This document shows, in pieces, positions 1-7,664 of a stretch of DNA of 24,249 nt. Position 1 is the first letter of the stretch. The number at the start of each line of letters is the position of its first letter. This stretch comes from Chara braunii (lineage: Eukaryota; Streptophyta; Charophyceae; Charales; Characeae): the NCBI GenBank assembly GCA_003427395.1, contig BFEA01000339.1, positions 1,172,925-1,197,173 on the forward strand, written 5' to 3'. A model generated the notes under the pieces. That model ran no database searches and was not told where the DNA came from. It worked only from the letters and a program-made list of their open reading frames with translations. A program made the position numbers and the translations under genes.

Positions 1-653
1 CGGATCAAGTTATCGTCTTCGATGGCATTCGAGCCCTGAATCGTTGTCAATTTCGGGGACTTACGCTTGGATCAGGCGCATGACAAGAAATAAATGACAT
101 GGGTCATCATCGTTGCATTCAATCACAACAAGCTGAAACAACAAATACCCATCATCGTTAGGTAACGTATACAGAAAAGAATATGAGTAATCGATCCCCT
201 TTGCATCCACATCCCCAAAGAACACCCACATAGCAAGATCGTTGTACCCTCGTTACTAACATAGTCATAGGTAGCAGCCTAAAGATTACAGATTTAGGGT
301 TTAGGGTTTAGGGTTTATGTTGAAGTACACATACCTCACTGTTCCCTGCCTCCAGAGTTCCGCCTGAACTCCGATACAGCTCCCGCAATCGCCCTGTCAT
401 TGGTCATATACAACTCATGCAATGGATTGCTGGGCTCTTAGGGTTAGCTGAGGTAAGGGTTAACTCAACGAGGGTTAAACCCTAACCAATAAGTTTAGGA
501 GGCATGTATCTGAGAGGGCCGCACAAAGACAAGTACGGAGGTGGATGGAGGAGGTGGGCACCATGATAGCGTTTCCCTCCTCTCCAATGCTCCATACTCC
601 TCTTTTCTAGCCCTGTATGATGCCTAGCGATAACAATCAGAATAACGACATAA
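1..653. other. Non-coding stretch with telomere-like motifs
   Basis: No ORF with protein-like composition is visible. Apart from the telomere-type repeats annotated separately, I see no recognisable gene, RNA or mobile element in this stretch. Confidence 0.5.
293..317 (+). repeat. Interstitial telomere-type repeat (TTTAGGG)3.5
   Basis: Three perfect TTTAGGG units followed by TTTA. TTTAGGG is the telomere repeat of most land plants and many green algae, so this points to a green-plant-lineage genome. Degenerate GGGTTA and CCCTAA motifs recur at about 438-487, in both orientations. The tract is too short to be a chromosome end. An internal remnant, or the short telo-box motif found in plant promoters, is more likely. 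Confidence 0.85.

Positions 654-702
<49 letters not shown>
654..702. repeat. AAT microsatellite
   Basis: About 16 near-perfect AAT/ATA units. They create long poly-Leu, poly-Ile or similar artefactual ORFs on both strands. Less regular ATA-rich sequence continues to about 760. Confidence 0.95.
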
Positions 703-1308
703 TTATAATAATAACGATAATAAGAAGTAGTGATAGCAATATTAATCATAATAATAATAATTGCGAGGCATACACGCATGACGATATACACAAACCAAGT
801 TGTGAAAGCACACAGACATCCGAATAGAGATGTAAAGGCAGAGCGCAATAGCCGCCAGAATTCGTCAAAATGGGCACCATAAAGAAGTAATGATCTAATG
901 CTCGTGCCCATGGGCCACATTAACACATCATTCTAGGTTGCTCCTTTCTGTCGGGCGCCCAACGCCCTAGTGTATCTGTGTAGGTATGTCATTGTGTATG
1001 TACGATCGTCACAACGTTTGTGTAAGTGTCACGGGGTCGGCCTATATCACCATATCTGTGTACGTCATTGATGTCATGCTACGGTGACTGCGTATCCGTA
1101 TGTCCGTGCATGTGTAGCTGTGTATTTGTATCATTGTGTACCTGAGTGTCACCGTGTATGTTTCACTGCGTTCGTGCGTCCATCACAGCGTGACGGTGGA
1201 AGGTAAAGTCGTAGCCGCTGCAGTACCAAAAGCCGGATCCACAGACTTCCTAGAGGTCCAAAGTGGTGTCTTCGAACGTTGCGCACGGTAGACCAGAGGT
1301 AAGTGAGC

Positions 1309-1600
1309 ATGTGGTGAGTCTACCCTTGCCAAGTCCGCCGTACCCAGTCCTTGTTCCTCTTAGCTCAGTCAACAAGTGCCATGTGGTACTGTGTGCACAA
1401 GGGCCTAGTGGAAAAGGGCAGACCAGCAACGAACAGAAGTATAAATCAAGGGGCAGCGTCCGGCCATTCATTCATTTTGCCGCACGAGCCTTGCGGAAGC
1501 GTTGCTGTACAAGGTGGTCTGCAGATGCCCGTGGTTGAAGTGGGTTGAAGGAGAGAGCTTAGCCATAGCTGTAGTAGGTGGCAACGACCGTTAGCTGGTA
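1309..1600 (+). repeat. TATA-bearing duplicated module, copy 1
   Basis: This block is a diverged direct duplicate of 2079-2390. Shared landmarks occur in the same order: TGGTGAGTCT, a GGCAGACCA motif, AGTATAAATCAAG, GGCAGC, a CATTCATT-like stretch, GCGGAAGCG, GGTCTGCAG and AGCCAT, then a TGTGTG-rich tract. TATAAAT lies at 1440-1446. The coherent order shows a real duplication rather than shared low complexity. It could be a promoter-like module or an LTR fragment; nothing coding is recognised inside. Confidence 0.6.
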
Positions 1601-2078
1601 GAGTGTAGCATGTGTGTCCCACAGCATTAGTGTGTCACTGTGCACCTGTGCGTGTGGCTGTGTGATTGACACGGTACTTTGTATATGTCACACGGGATCT
1701 GTGTATGTGCATGTGATTGTGACTGTGTATGTGACTTGCGCACCTTATGTCTGTGTACTGTATTCTCACCGTGCATCGTGTGATACCGTGTACTACGTGT
1801 CTGTGCACTATGTATGTGACACCGTGCCTGTTTCCCGTGTTTGCGTGTGTGTCACAGCATGATTGTGTGTGTGTGACTGTGTCCGTGTGCCATGGTGTCT
1901 GAGTATATATGTTGCGTGCGTGACTGTATTTTCACTGCGTATGTGTGTGTCACAGTGTCTGCGTCACCGTGACCAAGTGACTATGCACTGTGTGTTCGAG
2001 TCACTGTGTATCTGAGTATTTGCTGTATGTCTGCGTGTTTCTGTGGGTCTTGCTGCGTTTCTGTGTCTGTGTGACTGT

Positions 2079-2390
2079 GGTGAGTCTGCGGTGCAATGCC
2101 ATGCGGCCTGCAGCACCGGACCAGTCAGTCCCAGTCCAGCCCAGCAAGTACCATTCAGAGACTGTGTGTACCATGGACCGATGGGAAGAGGCAGACCATC
2201 GAGTTACAAGAGTATAAATCAAGAGGCAGCATTCAACCATCCTTTCATTCCTGCGTGAGCCATGCGGAAGCGCTGCCACAGCGACTTCTGCACAAAGGTC
2301 TGCAGCAAGCCCGGAGGACGCAGTGGGCGAGAGGAAGAGCTCAGCCATTGGCTAGCGGTAGGTGCAGCGCAGTATGTGTGCCACAGCGTA
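2079..2390 (+). repeat. TATA-bearing duplicated module, copy 2
   Basis: Second copy of the module at 1309-1600, offset by about 773 bp, with TATAAAT at 2213-2219. It shares the TGGTGAGTCT start, GGCAGACCA, the TATA core AGTATAAATCAAGA, GCGGAAGCG and GGTCTGCAG. Both copies run into the same TG-rich minisatellite. Confidence 0.6.
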
Positions 2391-2486
2391 TGTGTCGCTG
2401 TGTACTGTCAGCTTGTGACAGTGTGACCGACACCGCGTGACTATGTGTCTGTCACAATCTATGTGTCACAGTGTGACTACCTGTTT

Positions 2487-2616
2487 CCACTGTATCTGTG
2501 TGACTCGCAGTGTCACTCTTTGTTCCACTGTATCTGTGTGACTCGCAGTGTCACTCTTTGTTCCACTGTATCTGTGTGACTCGCAGTGTCACTCTTTGTT
2601 CCACTGTATCTGTGTG
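2487..2616 (+). repeat. 38-bp tandem repeat, 3.4 copies
   Basis: Units start at 2487, 2525 and 2563 and a partial one at 2601, each beginning CCACTGTATCTGTGTG and containing CTCGCAGTGTCACTC. The copies are nearly identical, so this local amplification is recent compared with the surrounding diverged tract. The 38-bp period is not a multiple of three, so the same peptide-like phrase rotates through all three frames, which argues against coding. Confidence 0.95.
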
Positions 2617-2981
2617 TGTCACAGTGTCTACGTCTATTCCTCTGTGGGTCGCTGTGTATCTGTGTATTCACCGTGTATGCGTATGTATGTCACTGTTTTC
2701 TCTGTGTGTGTGTATCTGTGCCTGTGTCACTGCGTGTGTGTCTGTCTGTGCACACGCAGCTGTCTGTGTGTGTGTATGGGACACCCAGCGGGATCCAGAG
2801 TGGCGCGCATGTGAACAGAGAGTTGTGTGAGCGCCGTTGCGTCGTAGCCGTCCGAAGTGAGTTTGCTCCTGAACTGTGTTCTCAGCTACCATATCTCTGA
2901 GTTTGCGTGGGCGATTGTCGCTGGTTGGTTGCGCACATGTTTGCATATATGTGAAGTGTGAAAGATAGCAAGTCTGATTTC

Positions 2982-3024
<43 letters not shown>

Positions 3025-3057
3025 GTAATAATAGTAATAATAATAATAATAATAATA
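2982..3057. repeat. AAT microsatellite heading repeat copy 1
   Basis: About 25 AAT units with two AGT interruptions, followed by a short A tract. It sits directly before copy 1 of the duplicated unit of about 435 bp. Confidence 0.95.
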
Positions 3058-3058
3058 T

Positions 3059-3443
3059 AAAAAAAAGATGATCAATAGTGAACTTCAGCATTCAAACAGC
3101 ATCATATACATAAGACCAGGTAGTCTCGACCTCGAACCAACAACAGAATTGCATCACGAGTTTCACGAAATAAGAGTACAACAAAGGCTCATAATTGACA
3201 ATGCCAGTAAAGTCTCATCATCATCATCATTGAAGAGACAATGTTGCTATTCTATCTGGCGCTCAGCGCCCAGACTACAGATGGCAGATCCTATCTAGCC
3301 TAGACTACCATGCCACTAAAGACGTCAACAACCTTCCAAGTACGGACAGATTTCGGGGCCAATGCTGTTCGCGTCAAGCACCGGGTATGTCTCTCACCTC
3401 ACTTCACAACCTTGATCCCCATCACAGAGTTGCCACGTGCACC
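3059..3443 (+). repeat. Tandem duplicated unit, copy 1
   Basis: The unit runs from the A tract after the AAT microsatellite to the next microsatellite at 3444. It is collinear with 3484-3880. Shared landmarks are GAACTTCAGCA, GAATTGCATCAC, CAGCGCCCAGACTAC, GGCAGATCCTATCTAGCCTA, a GTATGTCTCTC motif at about 3386, and a CCACxTGCAC end. Each copy begins in its own AAT microsatellite, so the unit may be a retroposed or satellite-like element whose edge is the microsatellite. Confidence 0.85.
3068..3298 (+). CDS. Hypothetical 76-aa ORF in repeat copy 1
   Basis: The ORF starts with ATG just after the A tract and ends at TAG. It is related to the ORF at 3503-3730: both contain NSELQ, SNSIIY, ELHH, QQ, DNA, IWRSAPRL and end ADPI. 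I do not recognise the family. The two frames stay open and end at the same stop. However, aligned codons differ at about 8 first, 10 second and 14 third positions by my hand count, only a weak third-position excess. Selection on a protein is therefore not demonstrated, and a shared repeat without coding function explains the data equally well. Confidence 0.25.
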   Translation: MINSELQHSNSIIYIRPGSLDLEPTTELHHEFHEIRVQQRLIIDNASKVSSSSSLKRQCCYSIWRSAPRLQMADPI

Positions 3444-3495
<52 letters not shown>

Positions 3496-3501
3496 AAAAA
3501 A
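3444..3501. repeat. AAT microsatellite plus A tract heading repeat copy 2
   Basis: About 13 AAT units and then about 18 A residues, joining copies 1 and 2 of the tandem unit. Confidence 0.95.
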
Positions 3502-3880
3502 GATGAGCAATAGCGAACTTCAGCAATCAAATAGCATTATATACACAAGGCCAGATAGTCGTGACTTCAAACCAATAGCAGAATTGCATCACAAGCTTCT
3601 CCAAATAAGAGCACAGCAAAAGCTCATGAATGACAATGCTGGAATAGTATCATCATTATCAACGACGAACCAGAATCGATATCCTATCTGGCGTTCGGCG
3701 CCCAGACTACACGTGGCAGATCCTATCTAGCCTATACTACGAAGCCGGAAGGTGACATCAACAACATTCCCGAAGTACGAGCATATGGCGACCAATGTCG
3801 CACGCTTCCAGCACAAGGTATGTCTCTCGTATCACTCACCACCTCGATCCCCCAAACACAGATGCCACTTGCACTCTGAT
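3484..3880 (+). repeat. Tandem duplicated unit, copy 2
   Basis: Collinear with 3059-3443, including the GGTATGTCTCTC motif at about 3817 that resembles a 5' splice site. It fades after the CCACTTGCAC motif into pyrimidine-rich DNA. Confidence 0.85.
3503..3730 (+). CDS. Hypothetical 75-aa ORF in repeat copy 2
   Basis: Paralogue of the ORF at 3068-3298, with ATG directly after the A tract and a TAG stop in the same context. The conserved ends (NSELQ near the start, IWRSAPRL and ADPI at the end) flank a variable middle, where a TCA run in copy 1 has changed and one codon is missing. There is no signal peptide, membrane segment or known motif. Coding status is doubtful for the reason given for copy 1. 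Confidence 0.25.
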   Translation: MSNSELQQSNSIIYTRPDSRDFKPIAELHHKLLQIRAQQKLMNDNAGIVSSLSTTNQNRYPIWRSAPRLHVADPI

Positions 3881-4212
3881 AACTACGCACTCACCTCCTC
3901 TCCTTCCCAGTCGTCTCTCTCTTCCCCTCCCTCTTTATTCTGCAACTGACATTGAGCAACATACTTGCTGCGAACTTTATCGTTGAGCGGGTCAAGACAT
4001 TCGTTTGCCGAGAGCTCAACAGTATGGTGTCGTTCTGACAGGGCCGACCTTCTACTCAGAAGAAGAGGGAGTCGTCAACCCAGACAGCGACAAATAAGTG
4101 CAGGTATTCGTATTTTAATGTTAAGCAGATAATTATAGTACTAGTAAATAAAATAATTAATAATAATACATACATTCAATTTGAATGTATACTAGCTATA
4201 TTTTTTTGTTAG
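3881..4212. other. Non-coding spacer, AT-rich at its end
   Basis: Nothing recognisable as a gene. The stretch ends in TACTAG at about 4189-4195 and a T-rich run closing in TTGTTAG at 4206-4212, which resembles a branch point and 3' splice site. Confidence 0.4.
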
Positions 4213-4285
4213 GTACAGACGAAGTGAAGGTGCGTGGTGTTTGGGTTGGTCGCCCAAAAGCAGCGACGACGACCAACGGCTATAG
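4213..4285 (+). CDS. Possible exon of a hypothetical spliced gene (exon a)
   Basis: The segment is bounded by a pyrimidine-tract AG on the left and TATAG|GTAAG on the right, good consensus splice sites. One of its three frames is open, with a mixed protein-like composition (TDEVKVRGVWVGRP within it), and ends in phase to join the candidate at 5694-5730. No family is recognised. The donor context GTAAGCC is repeated after 5730, so both may belong to a duplicated repeat module and not a gene. Confidence 0.2.
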
Positions 4286-4289
4286 GTAA

Positions 4290-4850
4290 GCCCTTTCTAT
4301 CTCTATCTCCTTCCTCCTACCTCTTTGTCTTTCCCTTGCTTCTTCGTTATCGTCGTAGTAGTCACCCGGTTGTATCGCCCCCGAGGTTTCAGCTGTTGTG
4401 GTCGCAGGCTTTGTCACCTTCTCATCTCCCCTTCAGCTCTCCCTTCGTTCTCCCTCGCACGGTCTCCTTCTCCCTCCCCTTTGCTTCGCGCACCGTGCTC
4501 CGATTCCATTCTCCATATCTGCGTTCACCCCGCTGCTTGCACTCTCGCTCCTTCTCTCCTTGCCCTGCGCTAGTGATGCCGTTGCCTCACCCACTCTCTT
4601 TCTCCTCCTACTTCTCCTTCTTCCTCCTACTTCTCCCTCTTCTCCTACTTCTCCTTCTTCTCCTTTCTTCATCTTTCTCCTCCTCGTGTGCCATCTTCTG
4701 CGGCGCAGCCATCTCCCTTTTCTCCCTGCATTCCACTTCTGCCCCGCGCCTCTCTTCCCGCCTTTTCCCCGATGCGCTCCTCCCGCTTCTCGCTTTCGAC
4801 TTCCCTCTCTTTCTATCTCTCACTCACATACACACCTCGTCGATAGGATG
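4290..4850 (+). repeat. Pyrimidine-rich low-complexity tract
   Basis: Dominated by CTTCTCC, CTCTCC and TCTTC runs. The 287-codon open frame through it (4234-5097) is Ser/Leu/Pro/Phe-rich and has a basic Arg/Glu-rich counterpart on the other strand, as expected of any stop-poor pyrimidine tract. It is not called as a gene. Confidence 0.7.
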
Positions 4851-5166
4851 GCGAGGCATCTCAGACCGCAATCTCACCGTTGCCTCCATCCAGATAGACC
4901 GCCCTGTATCTGCAGTTGTACTATGCACCTTCCAGTCCAGATATAGTGATAATGATCGGGCATCTACTTGGGTGAGGATGGGCTTGAAAATTTCACGATT
5001 GACCCCTCCGGAAGAGGCCGTAATCCTGACTAGATTCGTCGGAAAGAGATGTCCAAGTTTTAGTATTGTTCTTAGTGAAACGGAACGTACATTGTAGGCT
5101 ATCCATAACATCGTACACACATGGTACGTTCAAACGCACACATAAACACAAGACATGTGCCCCTAC
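4851..5166. other. Mixed-composition non-coding stretch
   Basis: Begins after a TCGATAGGA motif also found near 5827-5835. It has no supported gene. The last part of the pyrimidine-tract ORF and its opposite-strand shadow run through it. Confidence 0.4.
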
Positions 5167-5193
5167 GCACACACACACACACACACACACACA
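5167..5193. repeat. CA microsatellite
   Basis: About 13 CA units. Further CA runs occur at about 5300-5345, 5810-5822 and 6076-6118, usually next to a copy of the module annotated at 5203, 5356, 5835 and 6119. Confidence 0.95.
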
Positions 5194-5202
5194 CTCATAC
5201 AC

Positions 5203-5264
5203 GTAGATGTAATAGTGTATATTTCCCAGTTCCAGCGTCAGATACATTTGGCTTTTGCTCATCC
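5203..5264 (+). repeat. Short repeat module, direct copy 1
   Basis: One of four diverged copies of a module of about 50 bp with the plan GTATATTTCC, then GTTYYAGCG, then AGATTCATTYG and a T-rich end. This copy continues into GCTCATCCTAC, which matches GCTCGTCCTAT in the inverted copy. Confidence 0.75.
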
Positions 5265-5355
5265 TACTTGTAGAAGCAGTGTGATGCCTGCTACGTTCGA
5301 CACACACACACTCACACACGTGCCCTCACACGCACACACACACACAATCGAGTAA

Positions 5356-5410
5356 TCAAGTGTGGCATGTACATTTCCACGTTCTAGCGGTAGATTCATT
5401 CGATTTTTGT
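5356..5410 (+). repeat. Short repeat module, direct copy 2
   Basis: Contains TGTACATTTCCACGTTCTAG and GATTCATTCGATTTTTG. It is followed by GGTAGCGTGC, a CT microsatellite and a GA-rich block, an order that recurs around 5920-6060. Confidence 0.75.
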
Positions 5411-5502
5411 TTATCGTTTTTGATGGAGGTAGCGTGCAGCCAGCCGCGGGGTCTCACCTGTTTGTTCTCTCCCTCCGTCCTCTTTCTCTCTCTCTCACAC
5501 AC

Positions 5503-5505
<3 letters not shown>

Positions 5506-5556
<51 letters not shown>
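5506..5556. repeat. CT microsatellite
   Basis: About 25 uninterrupted CT units. Shorter CT runs lie at 5640-5650, 5759-5785 and 5957-5981. They give artefactual Ser-Leu and Arg-Glu ORFs. Confidence 0.95.
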
Positions 5557-5559
<3 letters not shown>

Positions 5560-5693
5560 GTCCACAAACACTGAGAAGTTAGATGATGAGAGAGAGGAGA
5601 AGGAGATGGTGGACTGAGAAGAGGAAGAAGAAGAACACTCTCTCTCTCTGTTTCGAGCCAGGTACTAACCTGGGATGTTGGCGCATGTTGCAG

Positions 5694-5730
5694 GTATCTC
5701 GAAGACGAAGCGGGAGCAACGGCGCTACAG
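5694..5730 (+). CDS. Possible 37-nt exon of a hypothetical spliced gene (exon b)
   Basis: The left edge has a perfect TACTAAC branch-point motif at 5663-5669, its branch A 25 nt before a TTGCAG acceptor ending at 5693. The right edge is CTACAG|GTAAGCC. Read in the phase left by the candidate at 4213-4285, the exon is open and ends on a full codon. These are the strongest splice-like signals in the window, but the exon is tiny and no product is recognised. Confidence 0.25.
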
Positions 5731-5834
5731 GTAAGCCTCTCTTTCTTTGGCTCTCTGTCTGTCTCTCTCTCTCTCTCTCCCTCTCTCCTTGGCCGAATCA
5801 TGAGCGTCTCACGCACACACATCCCATCGATAGG

Positions 5835-5888
5835 ACGAGCAAAACGGAATGAATCTTCCGCTGAAACGTGGAATTATACACTGCCACT
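5835..5888 (-). repeat. Short repeat module, inverted copy
   Basis: On the minus strand this reads GTGTATAATTCCACGTTTCA, then GATTCATTCCGTTTTGCTCG, matching the direct copies at 5203, 5356 and 6119. It is the only inverted member, so with copy 2 it could form an imperfect hairpin of about 50 bp across a loop of about 430 nt. Confidence 0.75.
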
Positions 5889-6118
5889 TTTTTATTTGCT
5901 CGTTCTATCGATCCAGGTAGCGCGCGGTGAAGCGAGCAGGTTGGAGACTTATAGTCTCCCTCTCTCTCTCTCTCTCTCTCTTTGTCCATAGATACAGAGA
6001 GGTCAGGTAGCGAGAGGGTGAGGGAGAGACGACGGACTTAGGCGAGGAAGGAGAAATAACTCCCTCTCTCTATCATACACACACACACACGTACGGACGC
6101 ACGCACACATACACACAA

Positions 6119-6170
6119 GTGACAACGTATATTTCCAAGGTTTTGCGTTAGATTCATTTGATTTCATTAT
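6119..6170 (+). repeat. Short repeat module, direct copy 3
   Basis: Contains CGTATATTTCCAAGGTTTTG and TTAGATTCATTTGATTTCAT. It is preceded by a CA-rich run, like copies 1 and 2. Confidence 0.75.
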
Positions 6171-6286
6171 TTTAATTAATTAATTTATTTTATTTTATTT
6201 ATTTTGTTTTATTTGGTTTTATCCTGAGGTAAGCTGCGATATTAAAAGCTTACCTGTTCTCTATCTCGCTCCACGTCGTCGTCGAG

Positions 6287-6364
6287 CCGTCGTCGTCGTC
6301 AGCCCGTCGTCGCCGTCAGCCTATCGTCGCCGTCAGCCCGTCCGTCGACGTCGTCCGTCGCCAG
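6287..6364 (+). CDS. Possible exon of a hypothetical spliced gene (exon c)
   Basis: A GTC/TCG-rich block with a possible acceptor GTCGAG ending at 6286 and a consensus donor CGCCAG|GTAAGT at 6365. It is open in the phase linking 5730 to 6489. The acceptor is weak and the sequence is a degenerate trinucleotide repeat, so this is the least certain of the four exon candidates. Confidence 0.15.
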
Positions 6365-6426
6365 GTAAGTATCCATCTCTACTTTCCCTTCTCCTCCTTC
6401 TCCTTCCTCTCCTCCTCTTCCCCCTT

Positions 6427-6462
6427 CTTCTTCTTCTTCTTCTTCTTCTTCTTCTTCTTCGT
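6427..6462. repeat. TTC microsatellite
   Basis: About 12 perfect TTC units. Further TTC/TCT runs lie at about 6690-6760 and 6798-6822. These give poly-Glu, poly-Ser or poly-Leu ORFs. Confidence 0.95.
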
Positions 6463-6488
6463 GATAATGTTTCACGAACTTCTCATAG

Positions 6489-6608
6489 CAACCCCGGCGG
6501 CAAACCGCCGAGATCACCGCAATCCAGGCACTTCGCCGGACCATTCAATCGGAAGGCGCGACGGTGGTGTGCACAAAGGGCAGGGACGTAACCAGCGCGA
6601 GCAGATGA
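6489..6608 (+). CDS. Possible terminal exon of a hypothetical spliced gene (exon d)
   Basis: Starts after a TTCTCATAG acceptor and is open for 39 codons to a TGA at 6606-6608. Unlike the surrounding low-complexity DNA it has a balanced composition: TAEITAIQALRRTIQSEGAT resembles a genuine helical segment. It joins in phase to the preceding candidates. No known family is recognised. It could also be a fragment of an old element. Confidence 0.25.
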   Translation, partial: QPRRQTAEITAIQALRRTIQSEGATVVCTKGRDVTSASR

Positions 6609-6609
6609 C

Positions 6610-6692
6610 TCGGGTTTACTAGGCTTTCGTCGTTCAAGATCGATAATTACAACAATCTTCCCCGTCCCGATGAAGACCCCCTTCTCGTCTCT

Positions 6693-6725
<33 letters not shown>

Positions 6726-7598
6726 TTCTACTACTCTTCTTCTTCTTCTTCTTCTTCACATGTTTGCCTCCTTTCTCCTCCTGCGCAACTCCTCTCTCCT
6801 TCTTCTTCTTCTTCTTCTTCGCACCCGTTTTTCATGTCCCCTGCACGCGCGCTCCTTTGTTGCCATGCCCGCTCCCGTAGTCACCTCCATCATCCTCCGC
6901 TAGCTGTTTCCCCCGCGCGGTCACCTTCTTCCTGTCCCGACATTTTGCCTTTCTCCTCGGTGCATAGGCTCGCTGTCAGCGCCCGTGCCATCTTCGGCAA
7001 GTTGCGCTCGCGCGACTTCCGTCTGCTCGTGACCCAGATCGTCCCGGATCCGACACAGCCTAGAGATAGTGGTTTTTTTTTTTTTTTTTTTCCCCTCTCG
7101 GGAATGTATCTGCCCATGAAATCGGGCAGTTTCAACGAGGAAAATAAAACAAAAATATAACTAATAAAAATAAGAAAAACAAAAAGAAACATAAAAGAAA
7201 ATATAATAACTGTAATTAAATCTAACTACTCTTGCTCTTTTCCCTGTCGTGCCAATGTGTCGTACTCGTGTTACCTTCACGCGATCCCTTCCTCATCGTT
7301 CTTCCCCCTACACGGGAGGGCAATCCTTCTCCCGCTCGCCTCCGGGCATGTATCGAAACTAAACGCTGAAACGGAGATGTCAAGAAGTTTTCGGGGAGTG
7401 AACTTGCCCCGGTTTTCACGACCGGTTCGGTAGTTTTTTAGACAAGATCAGAAAGGAGAGAAAATAAAATATAAATAAATAAACAAATAAATAAATAACA
7501 GTTAAGAATAAACAAAGGATCTTGATAATCATAAAGAAAAGAAAAACAAATAAATAAAGAAATCTAACTACCTAACTGCCCTGTCGTGCCAAGTGTCC
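6610..7598. other. Non-coding stretch with TTC runs, poly-T and A-rich tracts
   Basis: Contains TTC/TCT microsatellites (6690-6822), a 19-T run at 7073-7091, and AT-rich AAATAAATAAA tracts at about 7140-7215 and 7460-7560. The phrase CCCTGTCGTGCCAA occurs at about 7244 and 7579, each time after TCTAACTAC, showing a small direct repeat. No gene is supported. Confidence 0.5.
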
Positions 7599-7664
7599 GA
7601 GATACTAACTAACTATAACTAATCCTAACACTAAGGTCACGGGTTCGAGTCCCGGTCATCTCAG
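7599..7664 (+). other. tRNA-like 3' half with Pol III B-box
   Basis: GGTTCGAGTCC at 7642-7652 is a canonical internal B box and T-loop, with GGG and CCC flanking as a T stem. TCATCTCA follows, where an acceptor 3' strand would be. GAGAT at 7599-7603 can pair with ATCTC, but the D and anticodon arms are not convincing and the total is only 66 nt. This is more likely a degenerate tRNA-derived element or the tRNA-like patch seen in some LTRs than a functional tRNA. Confidence 0.3.

Larger units (their letters stand above)
950..2790. repeat. Degenerate TGTG/CACA-rich minisatellite tract
   Basis: Long stretches (about 950-1200, 1600-2080 and 2380-2790) are built from short variants of TGTGTGACTGTGT, GTGTCACAGTGT and TGTATCTGTGTG. 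Both GTGTCAC and its complement GTGACAC appear, so the tract is rich in small inverted motifs around CAC-GTG. Cysteine- and valine-rich ORFs in this tract (for example 1614-1862 and 2510-2830) are by-products of the repeat and are not called as genes. Two TATA-bearing modules interrupt the tract. Confidence 0.75.

Noticed and set aside
482-926. Leu/Ile-rich minus-strand ORFs
   Set aside because: The hydrophobic runs are translations of the AAT microsatellite, not membrane segments.
1614-2830. Cys/Val-rich ORFs in the TGTG tract
   Set aside because: They follow the repeat in several frames at once, and the 38-bp period moves the same phrase between frames.
4234-5097. 287-codon open frame in the pyrimidine-rich tract
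   Set aside because: Its composition is dictated by CTTCTCC-type repeats, it lacks an ATG at the listed start (the first codon is GTG), the opposite strand has a matching Arg/Glu-rich shadow, and splice-like signals cut across it.
5356-5822. Arg-Glu or Ser-Leu repeat proteins on either strand
   Set aside because: Direct translations of the CT microsatellite.
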